The notes beneath the pieces were generated by a model. The model was given only the letters and a program-made list of their open reading frames with translations. It did not search any database and was not told the DNA's origin. This document shows, piece by piece, positions 21,430 through 32,219 of a stretch of DNA of 64,000 nucleotides. The stretch is taken from the NCBI GenBank assembly GCA_023548195.1, contig JAJHZJ010000009.1, positions 1,302,001-1,366,000 on the forward strand. The letters are read 5' to 3'. The translations under genes and the position numbers were made by a program. The stretch is from Bettongia penicillata ogilbyi. Its lineage: Eukaryota > Chordata > Mammalia > Diprotodontia > Potoroidae. Positions within the stretch are counted from its first letter, which is position 1. Each line of letters starts with the position of its first letter.

Positions 21430-22290
21430 AGAGGAAGAAACCCTTTTTTGTTTTTTTTACAAAATTTTTTTCAATTAATAAGCATTTATTTTCTCTCGCT
21501 CTCACTTTCCCCATCCATTTACCACAAAGAAAAAAAGCCTTTGAAACAACTATGACAATCAAGCAAAATAAATTCCCGCATTTTTTATTCAGTTATTTCT
21601 GTCATGTCTGACTCCTCATGACCCTATTTGGCTGTTTCCTGGAGAAGATATTGAAGCAGCTTGCCATTTCCTTCACTTCATTCTACAAATGAGGAAACTG
21701 AGGCAAACAGGTTGCTTACAGACGCACAACTTGTGAGTGTTGCAGCCAGATTTGAACTCAGGGAGATGAATCTTCCGGCTTCAGACTTGGCATTCTATCC
21801 ATTGTGCCACCTCGTTGCCCCAGTTTCTCACATCGACCATGTACAAAAATGTGTGTCTTGTTCTGCAGATGGGGTCCATCCCCTCTCTGTCGGGAGGTGA
21901 GTAGCATGTTTCATCTTCGGTCCTCTGGAATTGAGGTTGACCATTATATTGATTAGAGTTTTTAAGTCTCTTGAAGTTGTTCATTTTTAAGACATTATCA
22001 CTGTAGAAGTTGTTCTCCTGGTTCTGCTGGCTTCTGTCTGCATCAGCTCGTGCACGTTTCTCTAAAACTATCCCTTTGATCATTTCTTACAGTTCAATAA
22101 TATTCCATCTCATTCATATGCCATGCTTTGTTCAGTCATTCCCTAATCTGGTTTCATCTCTTGCCATCACAAAGGAGTTGCTATAAATAGTTTTGTACAT
22201 AGAGGGCTTTCCCTTCTTTCTTTGACTTGTGATATTTTGGAGTCAAAATATATGTACACAGTTTAATAACTTTCATAATATTTTTAGTAA
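21430..22290 (-). repeat. L1 LINE 3' end carrying a nested Mar-1
   Basis: After the SINE the L1 text resumes with 'catgtacaaaaatgtgtgtc', 'cctctctgtcgggaggtgag', 'agttgttctcctggttctgc', 'ttctctaaaactatcccttt', 'ggagttgctataaatagttt'. This parallels the 985-1880 copy. 5' truncated. Confidence 0.8.
21588..21820 (-). repeat. Mar-1 CORE-SINE, nearly full length
   Basis: Antisense: 'ttcagttatttctgtcatgt', 'tttgccatttccttc'-type text, 'aatgaggaaactgaggcaaa', 'agatttgaactcagggagat', 'cattctatccattgtgccac'. Sits inside the minus L1. Confidence 0.85.
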
Positions 22291-22299
22291 AAGAAAAGG

Positions 22300-22765
22300 G
22301 TAGGAGAAAGGCTGTGCTACATCAAATTCTGAGATCTCCGCCTAATGCAGTCTGGCCCCTGCCAGCTACACATATCAAGCTCAGTGAGTCCCAGGGTAGA
22401 GACGCTTGGTCCTCAAGCCTCGTCCCTGGGGCTCTCTCATCAACACCCAGACTCGAGCGAAATGAAGATATCAAGGCTGCCTATGAGGAAGATAGAGGGT
22501 GGGCCTGGAGTTGGGACTGAATTCCCATTTTTAATCTTGTTATTTTCTCTATTTCTCTTTCCCAAGCCCAGCAACTGCTTTTCCTCTGCAGAAATGCCCT
22601 AGGGCTTAAGCGCCCACATCAAAGAAAGACCAAAGAGACACAAAATGTAAAGCAGCAGGAGTTACAGAAGATGAAATAAATCCCCTCTGGTTAGACCCAG
22701 ACACAAAGGCTGGCAATGAAACTAGAAGCTGCTCAGAATGGGTCACAGCTGGCCGGGGTGGGGGT
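22300..22765. other. Non-repeat island with raised CpG
   Basis: Contains 'atctccgcctaatgcag', 'gagacgcttggtcctc', 'cagactcgagcgaaatg', 'cttaagcgcccacatc' and 'ggccgggg'. No repeat text. Overlapping 68- and 85-codon frames have no recognised motif. Could be a conserved element, an LTR piece or simply unique DNA. Confidence 0.3.
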
Positions 22766-22799
22766 GGCACTGAGCTGTAAACAGATGAAGCCATAGACT

Positions 22800-23210
22800 G
22801 AGGTACAAATACATTAAAATACACATACACATGCATATAAACACGTATATACACAATGCACGAACTGTTTGCTTGTATACACATAATGTACATGTATGTA
22901 CAAGTGCGTGTACATATGCTCATATATAGATAATTAAACTATCACCTAGCTACCCATTTACATATACACATGCACATTAACACGTATACCTATACCTAAC
23001 ACAGTATAACCATAGTCATACTCATGCCAATACCCATACTTAGACTTACATACCATGAATTCATAGGTTCAGCTGCTATTCTTTTCGTACATACACATAT
23101 ACATACACATACATATATACATACACACACATGCACATGCATTTTGTGTGTGTATGCGCATGCATGTACACACATGTATGTGTACATATGTGTATTTGTT
23201 TACCCATCAT
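22800..23210. repeat. Compound AC/AT/GT microsatellite region
   Basis: Alternating purine-pyrimidine text with many 'acatacac' and 'gtatgtgtac' units and short palindromes. The frames over it are artefacts. Confidence 0.85.
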
Positions 23211-23460
23211 TTGTTAAGAACCAAAGATGCCCAAACCCCAGTGTCAGATGGTCCTGGAGCTATAGACTAAGCAGTAAGGGACGTAATAAAAATACCCATG
23301 TCCTTTGTGCTGGAACACCTGAGAAGACTTTGGTGTGAACCGTGGTTCCTCTACTTATGCACTCACTGTATAATCTTGGACAAGCTGTTCCTCTTGGCCT
23401 TTCCCCCTGTGCAAGATTGAGGGGAGGGGATGAGTGGTGTTAGACTAGCTAATCCTAAAG

Positions 23461-23640
23461 CAGTGGTGTCAAACTCAAATAAAAACTGGGGGTCACTAAA
23501 CAATACATAAAGATATCTGCAGGATGCATATTGAGTTGGTTTTAAAATGTTATATTTTCTATGTTTTATTGCATTTTTTATTTATTTTAAGAAATATTTC
23601 TTAATTATATTTTAATCTGGTTAGGGCAGCACTTGAGAGT
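23461..23640. mobile_element. hAT element relic, one end missing
   Basis: Begins cagtggtgtcaaactcaaat at the terminal repeat. Interior 'gatgcatattgagttggttt', 'gttttattgc' and 'atattttaatctggtt' agrees with the 1914-2107 element. The far terminal repeat is not found. Confidence 0.7.
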
Positions 23641-23879
23641 TTTAGGAGGGGAAGACCCATGTAGCCTAGGGCAAGGTGTTGTAAGGTCTCCTTGCAGCTT
23701 TATTGTTCTGTGATGTAGAGCCTGGTTGGATAAAGGGGAGGTAGAAATAATACATAAACTCTTAATATGAAAAGTAAAGGATTTAGCAAACATTAGGCCA
23801 GGGTTCTTATTTTTTGCGTCAAGGACTCCTTTGACAGTCTGATGATATCTATGGACCCCTTCTCAGATTAAAGTTTTTT

Positions 23880-25105
23880 CTTCAGTAAGTTTTTGTACTT
23901 CTTTTATCATTTGCCAATTCTGATTTTCAAGGCATAATTTTCTTCAATATCTTTTGTACCTCTTTAACCAAGCTATCAATTCTCTTTTCATAATATTTTT
24001 GCATAGCTCTCATTCCTTTCCCCAACTTACCCTCTATCATTTCTTATTTGTTTTTTAAATCTTTTTTTAATTACCTTTTAGTAATTCTTGTTGAGTACAT
24101 ATTCAAACTGCATTTTTCTTTGCAGTTTTGTTTATAGGTGTTTTCAAATCAACTTGTTCTGTGTTTGTGTCTTGAGCATCCTTGTTGCTGTGGTAGAGTT
24201 TATGTCTAGGTTGTCTTTGTGTCTGTTCATTTTTCCAGTCTTCTTCTTGACTTTGAACTATGGATTAGTATTGGGCTCTACTTCTGGGAGCTTGACCTGA
24301 GCCATTCTGGTCTTTTATATCCTTCTGCTGTTTTCTCAGCTCAGTCTCATAGCTTGTAAGTAGTGTTTGCAAAGTGTTTTTACCTGGGAGAACTCTGCTC
24401 ACTTCTCTCTTCCTCTGTGTTCTATAAATTCCTGATTCATTTGGGGTCTGCTGGCCTGTGTATGATTGAGGTGATATAGACTGCTGCTGGACTCAGGGAG
24501 CTGACTGGGAGGTTCTGCTGGATTCCCCTGCTGCTCTCCTGCCCTGCCTTATTTCCCTTTAGCCTTATGTGTAAAACTAGAGGTTGGAACTGAGTCCACC
24601 ATGGTCTTAGGCTCAGAGCCCCGCAGCTCTGTCTCTGGAATTTGTTCTTTGCTGATTACATGGGTAGAACCCCTTCTCCCTCATGATTACAACTCTTCCT
24701 TTCTGCCCTGGCACTGTGACCAGGAGCTGGGTAATGGGTGACCGAGCTGCCAGATGGCACCTCATCCTGCTCCCAGTGCTAATACAGGGATCTCCTGGGA
24801 TACTTTTCTTTGCAGGTGTTCAGTACCTTTACCATCCCCGGGTGCTTGGCTGCTGCCAATACAGCCCTCTGCTGTGCCATCCTTTGTGCTGCTGCAGCTG
24901 CTCCCTTGCACTTCTTACCAGCCCCCACCCCAACGTCCATAGACTTATCTGTCTATCTTCCTTAGTTCCCCTGGGCTGGAAAAAAAATGGCTCACTGGGG
25001 CTTTTTCTTGGCTTTTCTGATCAGAATTCTGTCTGGCACTTTTCGGGGTTGTTCTAGACAAAAATGCTGGCTTTTCACTCCACCATCTTGACTCCACCAC
25101 CATCC
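23880..25105 (-). repeat. L1 LINE 5' region (5' UTR and start of ORF1)
   Basis: At the high-coordinate end 'caccatcttgactccaccac' is the reverse complement of a tggagtcaagatggtg start, as at marsupial-type L1 5' ends. Toward low coordinates the minus strand reads into a decayed coiled-coil-like stretch (about 23880-24110). The 124-codon plus-strand frame (24683-25057) is antisense to it and not a gene. The rest of the L1 is missing. Confidence 0.55.
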
Positions 25106-25244
25106 CCGTACTCTCCATCAGAACAATGTTTTTTAGAACAACAGATAAAATGTACAGGACTACAAAGGAATCAATTAAATTGAAATACAGTTTTTAGAAT
25201 ATTAAGAGAGGAAGTTCACAGACCCAAGGTTAAAAGCCTCTGAT

Positions 25245-25392
25245 GTACTCAAGTCCAACTCATTTTATAGAGAGGGGAGCTGAGCTCCAAAGACACATAG
25301 GAATTTTCCCAATACCACTCAGGTAGTTAGTAGGATAACTGAATCCAAGTCCTCTGACTCCAAAAGTAACATTCTTCCATGACATTATGCTT
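25245..25392 (-). repeat. MIR-type relic
   Basis: 'aagtccaactcattttatag', 'taccactcaggtagttagta', 'aagtcctctgactccaaaag'. Confidence 0.6.
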
Positions 25393-25424
25393 CCTTGTCT
25401 AGTTCATCTTCTGCCCTATTTTCA

Positions 25425-25495
25425 TTCTCAGTCTCTGTCTCTGTCTATCTATCTCTGTCTCATTCCCTCTCTCTCACTGTCTTCACATACATACA
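25425..25495. repeat. (TCTG/TC)n pyrimidine-rich tract
   Basis: tctctgtctctgtctatcta and following CT text; low complexity. Confidence 0.85.
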
Positions 25496-25609
25496 TACAG
25501 AGGTCACTAAAACAGCTCAAATAAACTCATTAGATTTTCAGATGAGCATTGACACTTCAGAATCCACAAATGCTATAAATCAGGGCTTGATTTTGTTGAT
25601 TATCTAGAG

Positions 25610-25830
25610 CAGAGGTGACAAATAGCTGCCCCATACAGCCAGAAACACTTCCTAGAATCAGATTAAAATATAATTTGGAAATATTTAACAAAATAAATAA
25701 AAAATGCAATAGAACAGGGATAATGTTGATATGTGATTTTCTAAAGCCTAAAGGGATCCTTAGTTACTGTTTAGTGGCCCCATTTCTTTTTGAGTTTGAC
25801 ATTACCATACTGGAGTCTAGACAATCTTAC
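25610..25830. mobile_element. hAT element relic
   Basis: Ends resemble the hAT family above, in opposite orientation: cagaggtgacaaat at one end and gagtttgacattaccatactg at the other. Interior 'aaatatttaacaaaataaat' and 'gataatgttgatatgtgatt' also match. No clear target duplication. Confidence 0.7.
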
Positions 25831-25964
25831 GTCTAAATTGTCTAAAATCTAGACTGTGGATTTAAGAAAATGGTGGAGCAAATGTTCACAGTGCAAATTA
25901 AACTTAAAAATGTGTCTTGTCTACATTTTTCTCCTGGAGAGATAGCTATTAAATACTTAACAGC

Positions 25965-26135
25965 ATACTACTACATCACATACACACACATAAATATATG
26001 TATATGTAAAATATATTACATATAAAATATATGTTGGTGTAAGATTTTATACATACACAAATATATATGTATATAAAATATTATGTACAAAATACATAAA
26101 TATATATATTCACATATTCATATATTTATATCCAT
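25965..26135. repeat. ACATATAT-rich simple sequence
   Basis: Low-complexity acatatat/tatgtat text. Confidence 0.85.
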
Positions 26136-26520
26136 TCACCTACTTGCCTTCAGGTAACACACAAAGAGGTACCTTTTGAAGAAAAAGTATCTGCCCTCTG
26201 AAATGCCTAATTATCTGAAAGCATCAAGCCCAGAATAAGGGATTTGAGGGAAGAGAGGAGGGAAAAACCAATCTTCGATTTTTTGAAATCAGAGAAGAAA
26301 AGAAAGACTTTAGCCCAAGGCAATGCTGCCAGCATGTAACATCTTCCAATAAATACCAGCTTGTAGTTGGTACCATCCTGGGGGCTGCCCAGAGCAAAGA
26401 GAAACATGGCCCTGCCCCCAAATGCTCACAGTGGGACACTTTTACAGTGATTTGTTTGTAATTTTTCATGGCCCTTTTCTATTTGGGTGGAATGGACTGA
26501 TATCAGTAGCTGAGAAGGAA
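26136..26520. other. No recognised feature
   Basis: Two overlapping minus-strand frames (66 and 81 codons) have no recognised motif. Confidence 0.35.
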
Positions 26521-26524
26521 ATAT

Positions 26525-26670
26525 ATGCCTATGTGTATATGTATGTGTATAATATGTGCGTATATGCATTGTAAATGTGTGTGTGCATGTGTATAAGGTA
26601 TGTGCCTATATGCATGTGTATAATGTGTATGTATATGCATACATGTATACATATATGTGTGTATAAATTT
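26525..26670. repeat. TGTA/TGTG microsatellite
   Basis: Repeats of 'tgtgtataatgtgtatgtat'-type text with variable units. Confidence 0.85.
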
Positions 26671-26714
26671 TATTGATATCTTTTGTTTTTAAATCGCTTT
26701 TTTTCTGAATAGAT

Positions 26715-26975
26715 TTCTTCTATCTGTGGAGCTAGATGGCACAGTGAGTAGAGGGCTAGACCTGGAGTCAGGAAGACCTGAATTCAAATCCAACTTCAAA
26801 TACTAGCTGTGTGACCCTGAGCAAGTCATTTAACCCTCTTTGCCTCAGTTTCCTCATCTGTAAAATGAGCTGGAGGAGAAAGTGACAAGCTACTCCAGTA
26901 TCTGCCAAGAAACCCCATATGAAGTCACAAAGAGTCAGATATGCTGAAATCAGTGAACAATAAAAACCTCCCTTA
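26715..26975 (+). repeat. Mar-1 CORE-SINE, nearly full length
   Basis: 'tggcacagtgagtagagggc' (A-box), 'ctgaattcaaatccaac' (B-box), 'ctgtgtgaccctgagcaagt', 'gtaaaatgagctggaggaga', 'ctccagtatctgccaagaaa', 'gtcacaaagagtcagatatg'. Confidence 0.9.
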
Positions 26976-26989
26976 TCCATCAAGCTATC

Positions 26990-27115
26990 CATTGTCAGAA
27001 AAGAAGAAAGAGGGGGTAAAAAAAGCAAAATTAAATAACATATAAGCTAAATGTGACATGATATGCAATATTCCACAACCATCTACTTCTTCAAAGAAGA
27101 AAAGAAAGCTCCATT
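26990..27115 (-). repeat. L1-type fragment
   Basis: 'tgacatgatatgcaatattc' and 'cttcaaagaagaaaag' parallel the L1 fragment at 36.5-36.6 kb ('aaaacatgtataatatgtaa', 'cttccacaaaggggtag'). Confidence 0.45.
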
Positions 27116-27590
27116 TTTCTCTGCCTCCGAAAGGTAGGTTTATAGGTCATCTTCATAGAAGTATGAACCTGGAGAGAAAAGATTGTCAAAGATGAGTGTA
27201 GAAAAAAGAAAAAGAGGAATGCTTTGAGAAACAGTCACATGAAGGAATAAGACAGAAAGCAATAGGATAGAAGAGTGTGTTGTTTCTGAAGCCAAGGGAA
27301 GAGAGAATATATAACACCAAGGAAAGGTCAACAGAGTCAAAACCCACAAAAAAAGTAAAAGTACAAAGTCTGAAAATAAAGGCAATGGATCTAGTGGTTA
27401 GGAGGTAAATTGTAACATTTGAGAGAGAAGTTTCAGTAGGATGGTGAAGGGACAAGCCCAATTGGAAAAGACAATGAGGAAGCAGAAGCATCATGTAGAT
27501 AGCTTTTTTCCAGAAATTGGATAATGAAGTGATTTTCCACAGGGACACTCAATAGCTCTGGGGCTTAGGGGTAGCACAAGAAAAGACTTA
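27116..27590. other. Purine-rich flank, no feature
   Basis: A- and G-rich on the plus strand. Minus-strand frames of 81 and 120 codons are Leu/Phe/Ser-rich because of that composition. Confidence 0.35.
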
Positions 27591-27613
27591 GGAGGAGGAA
27601 GAGGTGAAGGAAT

Positions 27614-27860
27614 AAGAAGAAGAAGGAGAAGAAGAAGGAGAAGGAGAAAGAGAAGGAGAAGAAGGAAGAGGAGGAGAAGAGGAGGAGAAGGAGAAGAAGA
27701 AGAAGAAGAAGAAGAAGAAGAAGAAGAAGAAGAAGAAGAAGAAGAAGAAGAAGAAGAAGAAGAAGAAGAAGAAGAAGGAGAAGGAGAAAAAGGAGGAGAA
27801 AGAGAAGAAGGAGAAGAAGGAGGAGGAGGAGAAGAGGAGGAGAAGGAGAAGAAGAAGAAA
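27614..27860. repeat. Uninterrupted 247-bp polypurine tract, (GAA)n core
   Basis: Every base from 27614 to 27860 is A or G. The core (about 27690-27777) is close to pure GAA/AAG; the flanks mix GGA, GAGG and GAA. The long poly-Ser and poly-Leu frames on the minus strand are products of the repeat, not proteins. Confidence 0.98.
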
Positions 27861-28555
27861 CAGTCAGCCTGCAAGGGTAATAGCACAAGAAAACTGATTA
27901 GCCTTGGGGAGGAGAAGAGATGCCTACTGTTTTGTGAAAGAAGGGGAGAAAGTGGGCTGACAAGAGGAGATAGACTGAGGAAATTCAAACTGGTTGGCTT
28001 CAATCTTAATAAAATAGAGAGCTAGGTCATCAGCCATCAGTGGGTGGGTTGGAGTTAGTGGGGAGAGGAGACAACAATGACTGAGAACAGACACTTAAAG
28101 AAATTAGATAATAAATAAGGATAGAATAGGATTGTCAAGTAGCAGCAAAACCCTAACGGAAGATATACAGCAGATGTATACTGGATGAAGTCAGCTTATT
28201 TTGTCATTTACTCTGATGATTGCTTAGTAGCCCTTGAAGAAAAACAGGGAAATTATATAATGAAAACTCCCCAGGGATGAAGATTAAGAGTTCAAGAATC
28301 GTGAAACGCCAGGGAACAAGGGAGTCTAGAGTGACATTAAAGTGGCTCCCCATGAGGACAAGGGAGGCCATCTAGCATTTTGGCCAATCATTGTTGCTAA
28401 CGAGCTTCAATGCTCAGTTGTTTCTAGACCTCTGAGTGTGCTGTCAGGTGCCCCCAAATTTCGGTGCTAGGGATAAAGTCTTTTGCCATGCCTTGGTTAT
28501 TGGTACAACTTTCTGCCTGTATTTTCCATGTATGAACTGTGGGTCACTAGGAGAA
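27861..28555. other. No recognised feature
   Basis: Non-repeat by eye, purine-rich near the start. No credible frame. Confidence 0.35.
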
Positions 28556-28559
28556 AATG

Positions 28560-28745
28560 CATTAGATTTAGAGGAAAGAGAATTAGGTTTGATTTCTTAC
28601 TTTAGCACTAACTCATTTCATGATCATAGACAAGTCACTTAACCTCTTTGAGATTCTCAATTTTCTCATCTGTATAATGACACTACAGAGGCTTGTTGCT
28701 ATAAAAACATCAAAGCAATATGAGAAATTAATTATTCTCATGAAT
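28560..28745 (+). repeat. MIR-type SINE
   Basis: 'agaattaggtttgatttctt', 'gatcatagacaagtcactta', 'tttctcatctgtataatgac'. Confidence 0.65.
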
Positions 28746-28842
28746 AATATTAGTCACTGACTAGTGTCCTCATGGGTTGCTGTTAGCATAGCATCAACAG
28801 GAAGAGGCAGATAAGAAAGTGCTCTGGGAATAAACATGCTTT

Positions 28843-29081
28843 TGTTCAGTTATTTCAGCTGTGTCTGATTCTTCATGACCCCATTTGGGGTGTTCTTGGC
28901 AGAGATACGGGAGTGGTTTGCCATTTCCTTCTCTGGCTCATTTCACAGATGAGGAAACTGAGGTAAATGGGGTTAAGTGACTTGCCCAGGGTCACACAGG
29001 CAATGTCTAAGGCCAGATTTGAACTCAAGTCTTCCTGACTCCAGGTCTGGCACTCTATCCACTGTGCCAACTTAGCTGCCC
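28843..29081 (-). repeat. Mar-1 CORE-SINE with probable target-site duplication
   Basis: Antisense full-length order: 'ttcagttatttcagctgtgt', 'cttcatgaccccatttgggg', 'gagtggtttgccatttcctt', 'gatgaggaaactgaggtaaa', 'gtgacttgcccagggtcaca', 'ctctatccactgtgccaact'. Flanks ataaacatgct (28830-28840) and ataaatgtgct (29082-29092) agree at 9 of 11 bases. Confidence 0.92.
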
Positions 29082-29499
29082 ATAAATGTGCTAGAGGAAT
29101 TAACATCTCAGATAAGGGCTAGCCTTGAATACCGGCAAGAAAAAATAAAGTTGTGTGTCTGTCCTCTAAATCTTTCTCTCCAATATAACTCCCCCAACTA
29201 CTCTGATCCATCATGTAGCTTACTAAGACCTGGAGATAAGTGAGATATACCCTGAGGCTGAACAAAATCCAGCGCTAGCACCTGCATCTGTGCTAACATC
29301 ATTTCCTGGAGGCAGTTGACAGAGCCTGTGTCTGACTCCAGGGTCCTGGGTGATTGATGAAGCTGCTGATGACCTGGCCTGGGCCCAGTGTGTGAGTGAC
29401 AGATGATGGATGGAGATGGAGCTGAGAATGCCAAGTCACTTGGCCAATACTAAGGCTAGAGTGAGACCTTTGGAGCCAAGAGCTAATTTAAAGAAGGAG
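29082..29499. other. No recognised feature
   Basis: A 78-codon minus-strand frame (29198-29434) has no recognised motif. Otherwise unassigned. Confidence 0.35.
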
Positions 29500-29720
29500 G
29501 AAATAAAAAAAGCCCTCAGAGGTTGATAGAGTTTCTTTGGCTGATCAATTAGCAAAGAGATTCATTGGCTACTAGAACTTAAAAAAAAAGTTACTGGAGC
29601 TGTAAAAAGAAAAAAGTTTCTGTCATCATATCAATCTTCAAGGCTGCATGAGGATTGTGGCAAAGATAATTAGACCTGCCCATTAGCTAATGCTTTAAAT
29701 CACAAATGTCCCGCCCCGGC
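29500..29720. other. Non-repeat island, possible conserved regulatory element
   Basis: Carries 'ctgatcaattagcaaagaga', 'gataattagacctgcccatt' and 'agctaatgctttaaatcaca': several TAAT-type cores in non-repeat text. Only a sequence-composition argument. Confidence 0.3.
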
Positions 29721-30095
29721 CCCAAAGGAGAGCCAGTTGAGGAATCTCATCTTTGATGGTTCCTGAGATGAATGGACAGAGGCTGGGACTGTGGTGATAA
29801 AGGTTAAGGAAGAAAACAATGAAACCCCCAAATCACCAAGAGAGTGGAGAGAGTGAGTGCAGATTCGTGCCCTTAACACTTGAACCTTAGATTAAGTATT
29901 GGAGCATGGTGAATGCGTTTTTGAGGACAGATAAAGAAAAGTCACGTTTGTACTCAGGAGTAAATATATGGTTCTCATTCCCTTCTGAGGTCATACAGAT
30001 TGAAAATATAAACAGACACAGAAGGGTTTAGATAAAATTCTAGGTGTTGGGAAAAGTAGGAAATGTTTGAGGGAATATCTCTGATTTATGTGCAG
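29721..30095. other. No recognised feature
   Basis: No repeat or frame recognised. Confidence 0.35.
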
Positions 30096-30097
30096 GA

Positions 30098-30290
30098 GTG
30101 GAAAGAGGGTTGTTCTCAGAGTCAGAACTGATCTTGAGTATCGGCTCTGACATGGACTGTGTGATGCAGATTAGTTATTTAACCTCTCTGAACCTCAATT
30201 TCCTCTTTTGTAAAGTGGGCTCATGCTACTTAACCATGTGAGATCGTTGTGAGAATATCATATCATATGAATAAATGTGAGTTATTATGC
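30098..30290 (+). repeat. MIR-type SINE
   Basis: 'ggactgtgtgatgcagatta', 'aacctcaatttcctcttttg', 'gtgagatcgttgtgagaata', 'gaataaatgtgagttattat'. Confidence 0.7.
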
Positions 30291-30667
30291 TTGGGAACTA
30301 TAATCATTCAGACCTTGATAACCAACTCAAACTCTAAACATCACCTGGCTCCTGCCCAATTTTGAATAACATCTCTGAGAACTGAAGAATGGTAATGGCC
30401 AATTTGCCCCATAGATATACCAGCTGCCTCTAGGAAGAGAAGTGAGCAGCAGCTCTAAACCCAGGATGTCATACATGGTGAATGAGTGCATTGATTGGTT
30501 TTTAACTTGATAGCACTTCTCTGTTTCAAGTAAGGGTTCTATTGGGGTGGGGGAAAGAGTCGTTGGAAAGTAACAGAAATGTTAAGAAAAATAGCATCAA
30601 TTTTTAAAAGTGAGGAAAAATAGATACATCTCTCTTATATTGAATATTCTAGTTCCTGAGCTTCTAC

Positions 30668-30861
30668 CAGGGGTAGAGAACCTGTGGCCTTCAGGTCATA
30701 TGTGGCCTTCTAGGTCTTCAAGTGCAGCCTTTTGACTGAATCCAAATTTTATTGAACAAATGCTTTTAATAAAATAAATAAATTTTTAATAAAATATTTT
30801 TAATTAAAAATATTTAATAAGTGAAATGAAAGACCTCAAGGTTGCAAACTCCCCATCCCTG
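30668..30861. mobile_element. Palindromic-type hAT element
   Basis: Starts caggggtagagaacctgtgg and ends ttgcaaactccccatccctg, imperfect terminal inverted repeats. Interior 'ggccttctaggtcttcaagt' and 'gaatccaaattttattgaac' match the copies at 45.84 and 52.35 kb. The centre has expanded into A/T-rich text. Confidence 0.75.
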
Positions 30862-30862
30862 T

Positions 30863-30985
30863 TAGGGTCCTTAAGTGCAACCTTGTAAGGGAATCCATTT
30901 GTTCTGTAAAGTTTGGATTCCATCAGAAGTCTGCCCTTAAGGACCTAGAAGGTCACATGTGACCTGAAGTAGCATAGAAACCCTG
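30863..30985. mobile_element. Second, 5'-truncated copy of the same hAT family
   Basis: Starts inside the element at 'gtccttaagtgcaacc' and folds back through 'ggattccatcagaagtctgc', 'ggacctagaaggtcacatgt' to 'agaaaccctg'. It directly follows the first copy, so this is either a tandem pair or a rearranged single insertion. Confidence 0.6.
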
Positions 30986-30989
30986 TCTT

Positions 30990-32215
30990 AAACATAGTCA
31001 GCATCCCCATTTAGCTGCTCAAAAGCCCCAGAGCAGTCTCCAGTGCATGTGCTTGTCCACCTGTTTATGCCTGTCTCCCACAACTGTAACTAGGAATGTC
31101 ACTGTATAAGTGACCCAAAGCACAGCTGGGGTAAGTAGCAGGAAGCCCACCTTCAATTGTGATCAGGAAGATGAGGATGCTCGGGTGCTGGTGGTGCAAA
31201 GTTACTGCTGGGAAGACTGCCTTTCAGACAAAGGGGAACAGGGCGGAGCAGAAGTAAGCTCACCCCTATTTTAAATAATCATTCTTGCTAACTAGGTGCT
31301 ATGGAAATTCTTTTGTTTCTTTGCTGCTGGAGGACTGTAAATGCTATCAGCCCTTTCTAAATCTAAATCTGGCCCTCTGGAGCAAAGCCTCCGTTGCCTT
31401 GACCTAGTTACAGCTCTGACACCTCCACAGACTGCCGGACTTCTTTTTTCCTCCTTGCTGACACAGAGAGAGTGAGAGACTAAAGAGAACAACCACACTC
31501 TCCCAAAATACATCCTCCAATCCCCCAATGGAAACAGACTCCTGATCCAGAGGAGTTCCCTGTGCCAACATAAACGTACATTTTTGAGACGATTCAACAT
31601 ACTATAGTTTTATGTCCTCCCCTCTCCTACAAAAGTGTCTTTTAGTATATAATGCATGCTTTAAGAGCATCATCTCTTTGGTTTCCTACAGTAAGGAGAG
31701 AAGGAAATTACATGATCCATGACTAGGAGAGACATGGTCATCTAAATCCTAAAATAAAATAAAAATTAAAAAAAAAATCCAATAACTTATATCTCCTTAT
31801 TCTCTTTATGCAGCCCACCAATTTTAAACACTATGAATCATTATGCTTACAATGATAATCATTTTCATTTTGTGTCCCGGTTGAATCTCTGGGTACCAAA
31901 GGTCGTAATTGAAATGCCCTACAGCTTGAGCTCCAAGAAGAGGGATTTACCTTCTTGTGAACAATCTGGCACTCAGGGACACTCTGGAGCCTGACAAGTA
32001 GGATGTTGAGGCTGGCCAAGGCAGTGGCAAGGCCTGCTAAGGAGTCAGTTTATCCCCAGACAAGCACCAGTAATCAACCCTCAGCCAGGCAATATTTTAT
32101 TTCTCTATTTTAACTTCTTCTCAGACTGCCCCTTTTCTTTTCCTTTTTACAGATTAACTCAATTTCATTTTTCTCTTCTGCTGCATAAGCCAGAATTTTA
32201 TTCAAGAAAGTAGAA
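30990..32215. other. About 1.2 kb unassigned
   Basis: A 102-codon minus-strand frame (31292-31600) includes an Arg-rich stretch (VTRSRQRRLCSRG) but no recognised domain. A run of A lies at about 31769. Nothing else identified. Confidence 0.35.
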
Positions 32216-32219
32216 GTTA

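Noticed and set aside
24683..25057. 124-codon plus-strand frame with signal-peptide-like start
   Set aside because: It is antisense to the L1 5' region. No homologue recognised.
25610..25865. Target-site duplication for the 25.6 kb hAT relic
   Set aside because: The flanking octamers agree at only 6 of 8 under a forced boundary, so the duplication is not claimed.
27491..28003. Open frames of 107 and 170 codons on the minus strand, almost all Ser or Leu
   Set aside because: They are translations of the polypurine/polypyrimidine tract in different frames. No non-repeat domain remains.
31292..31600. 102-codon minus-strand frame with an Arg-rich stretch
   Set aside because: No recognised domain or upstream signals. 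The length is within chance for this window.
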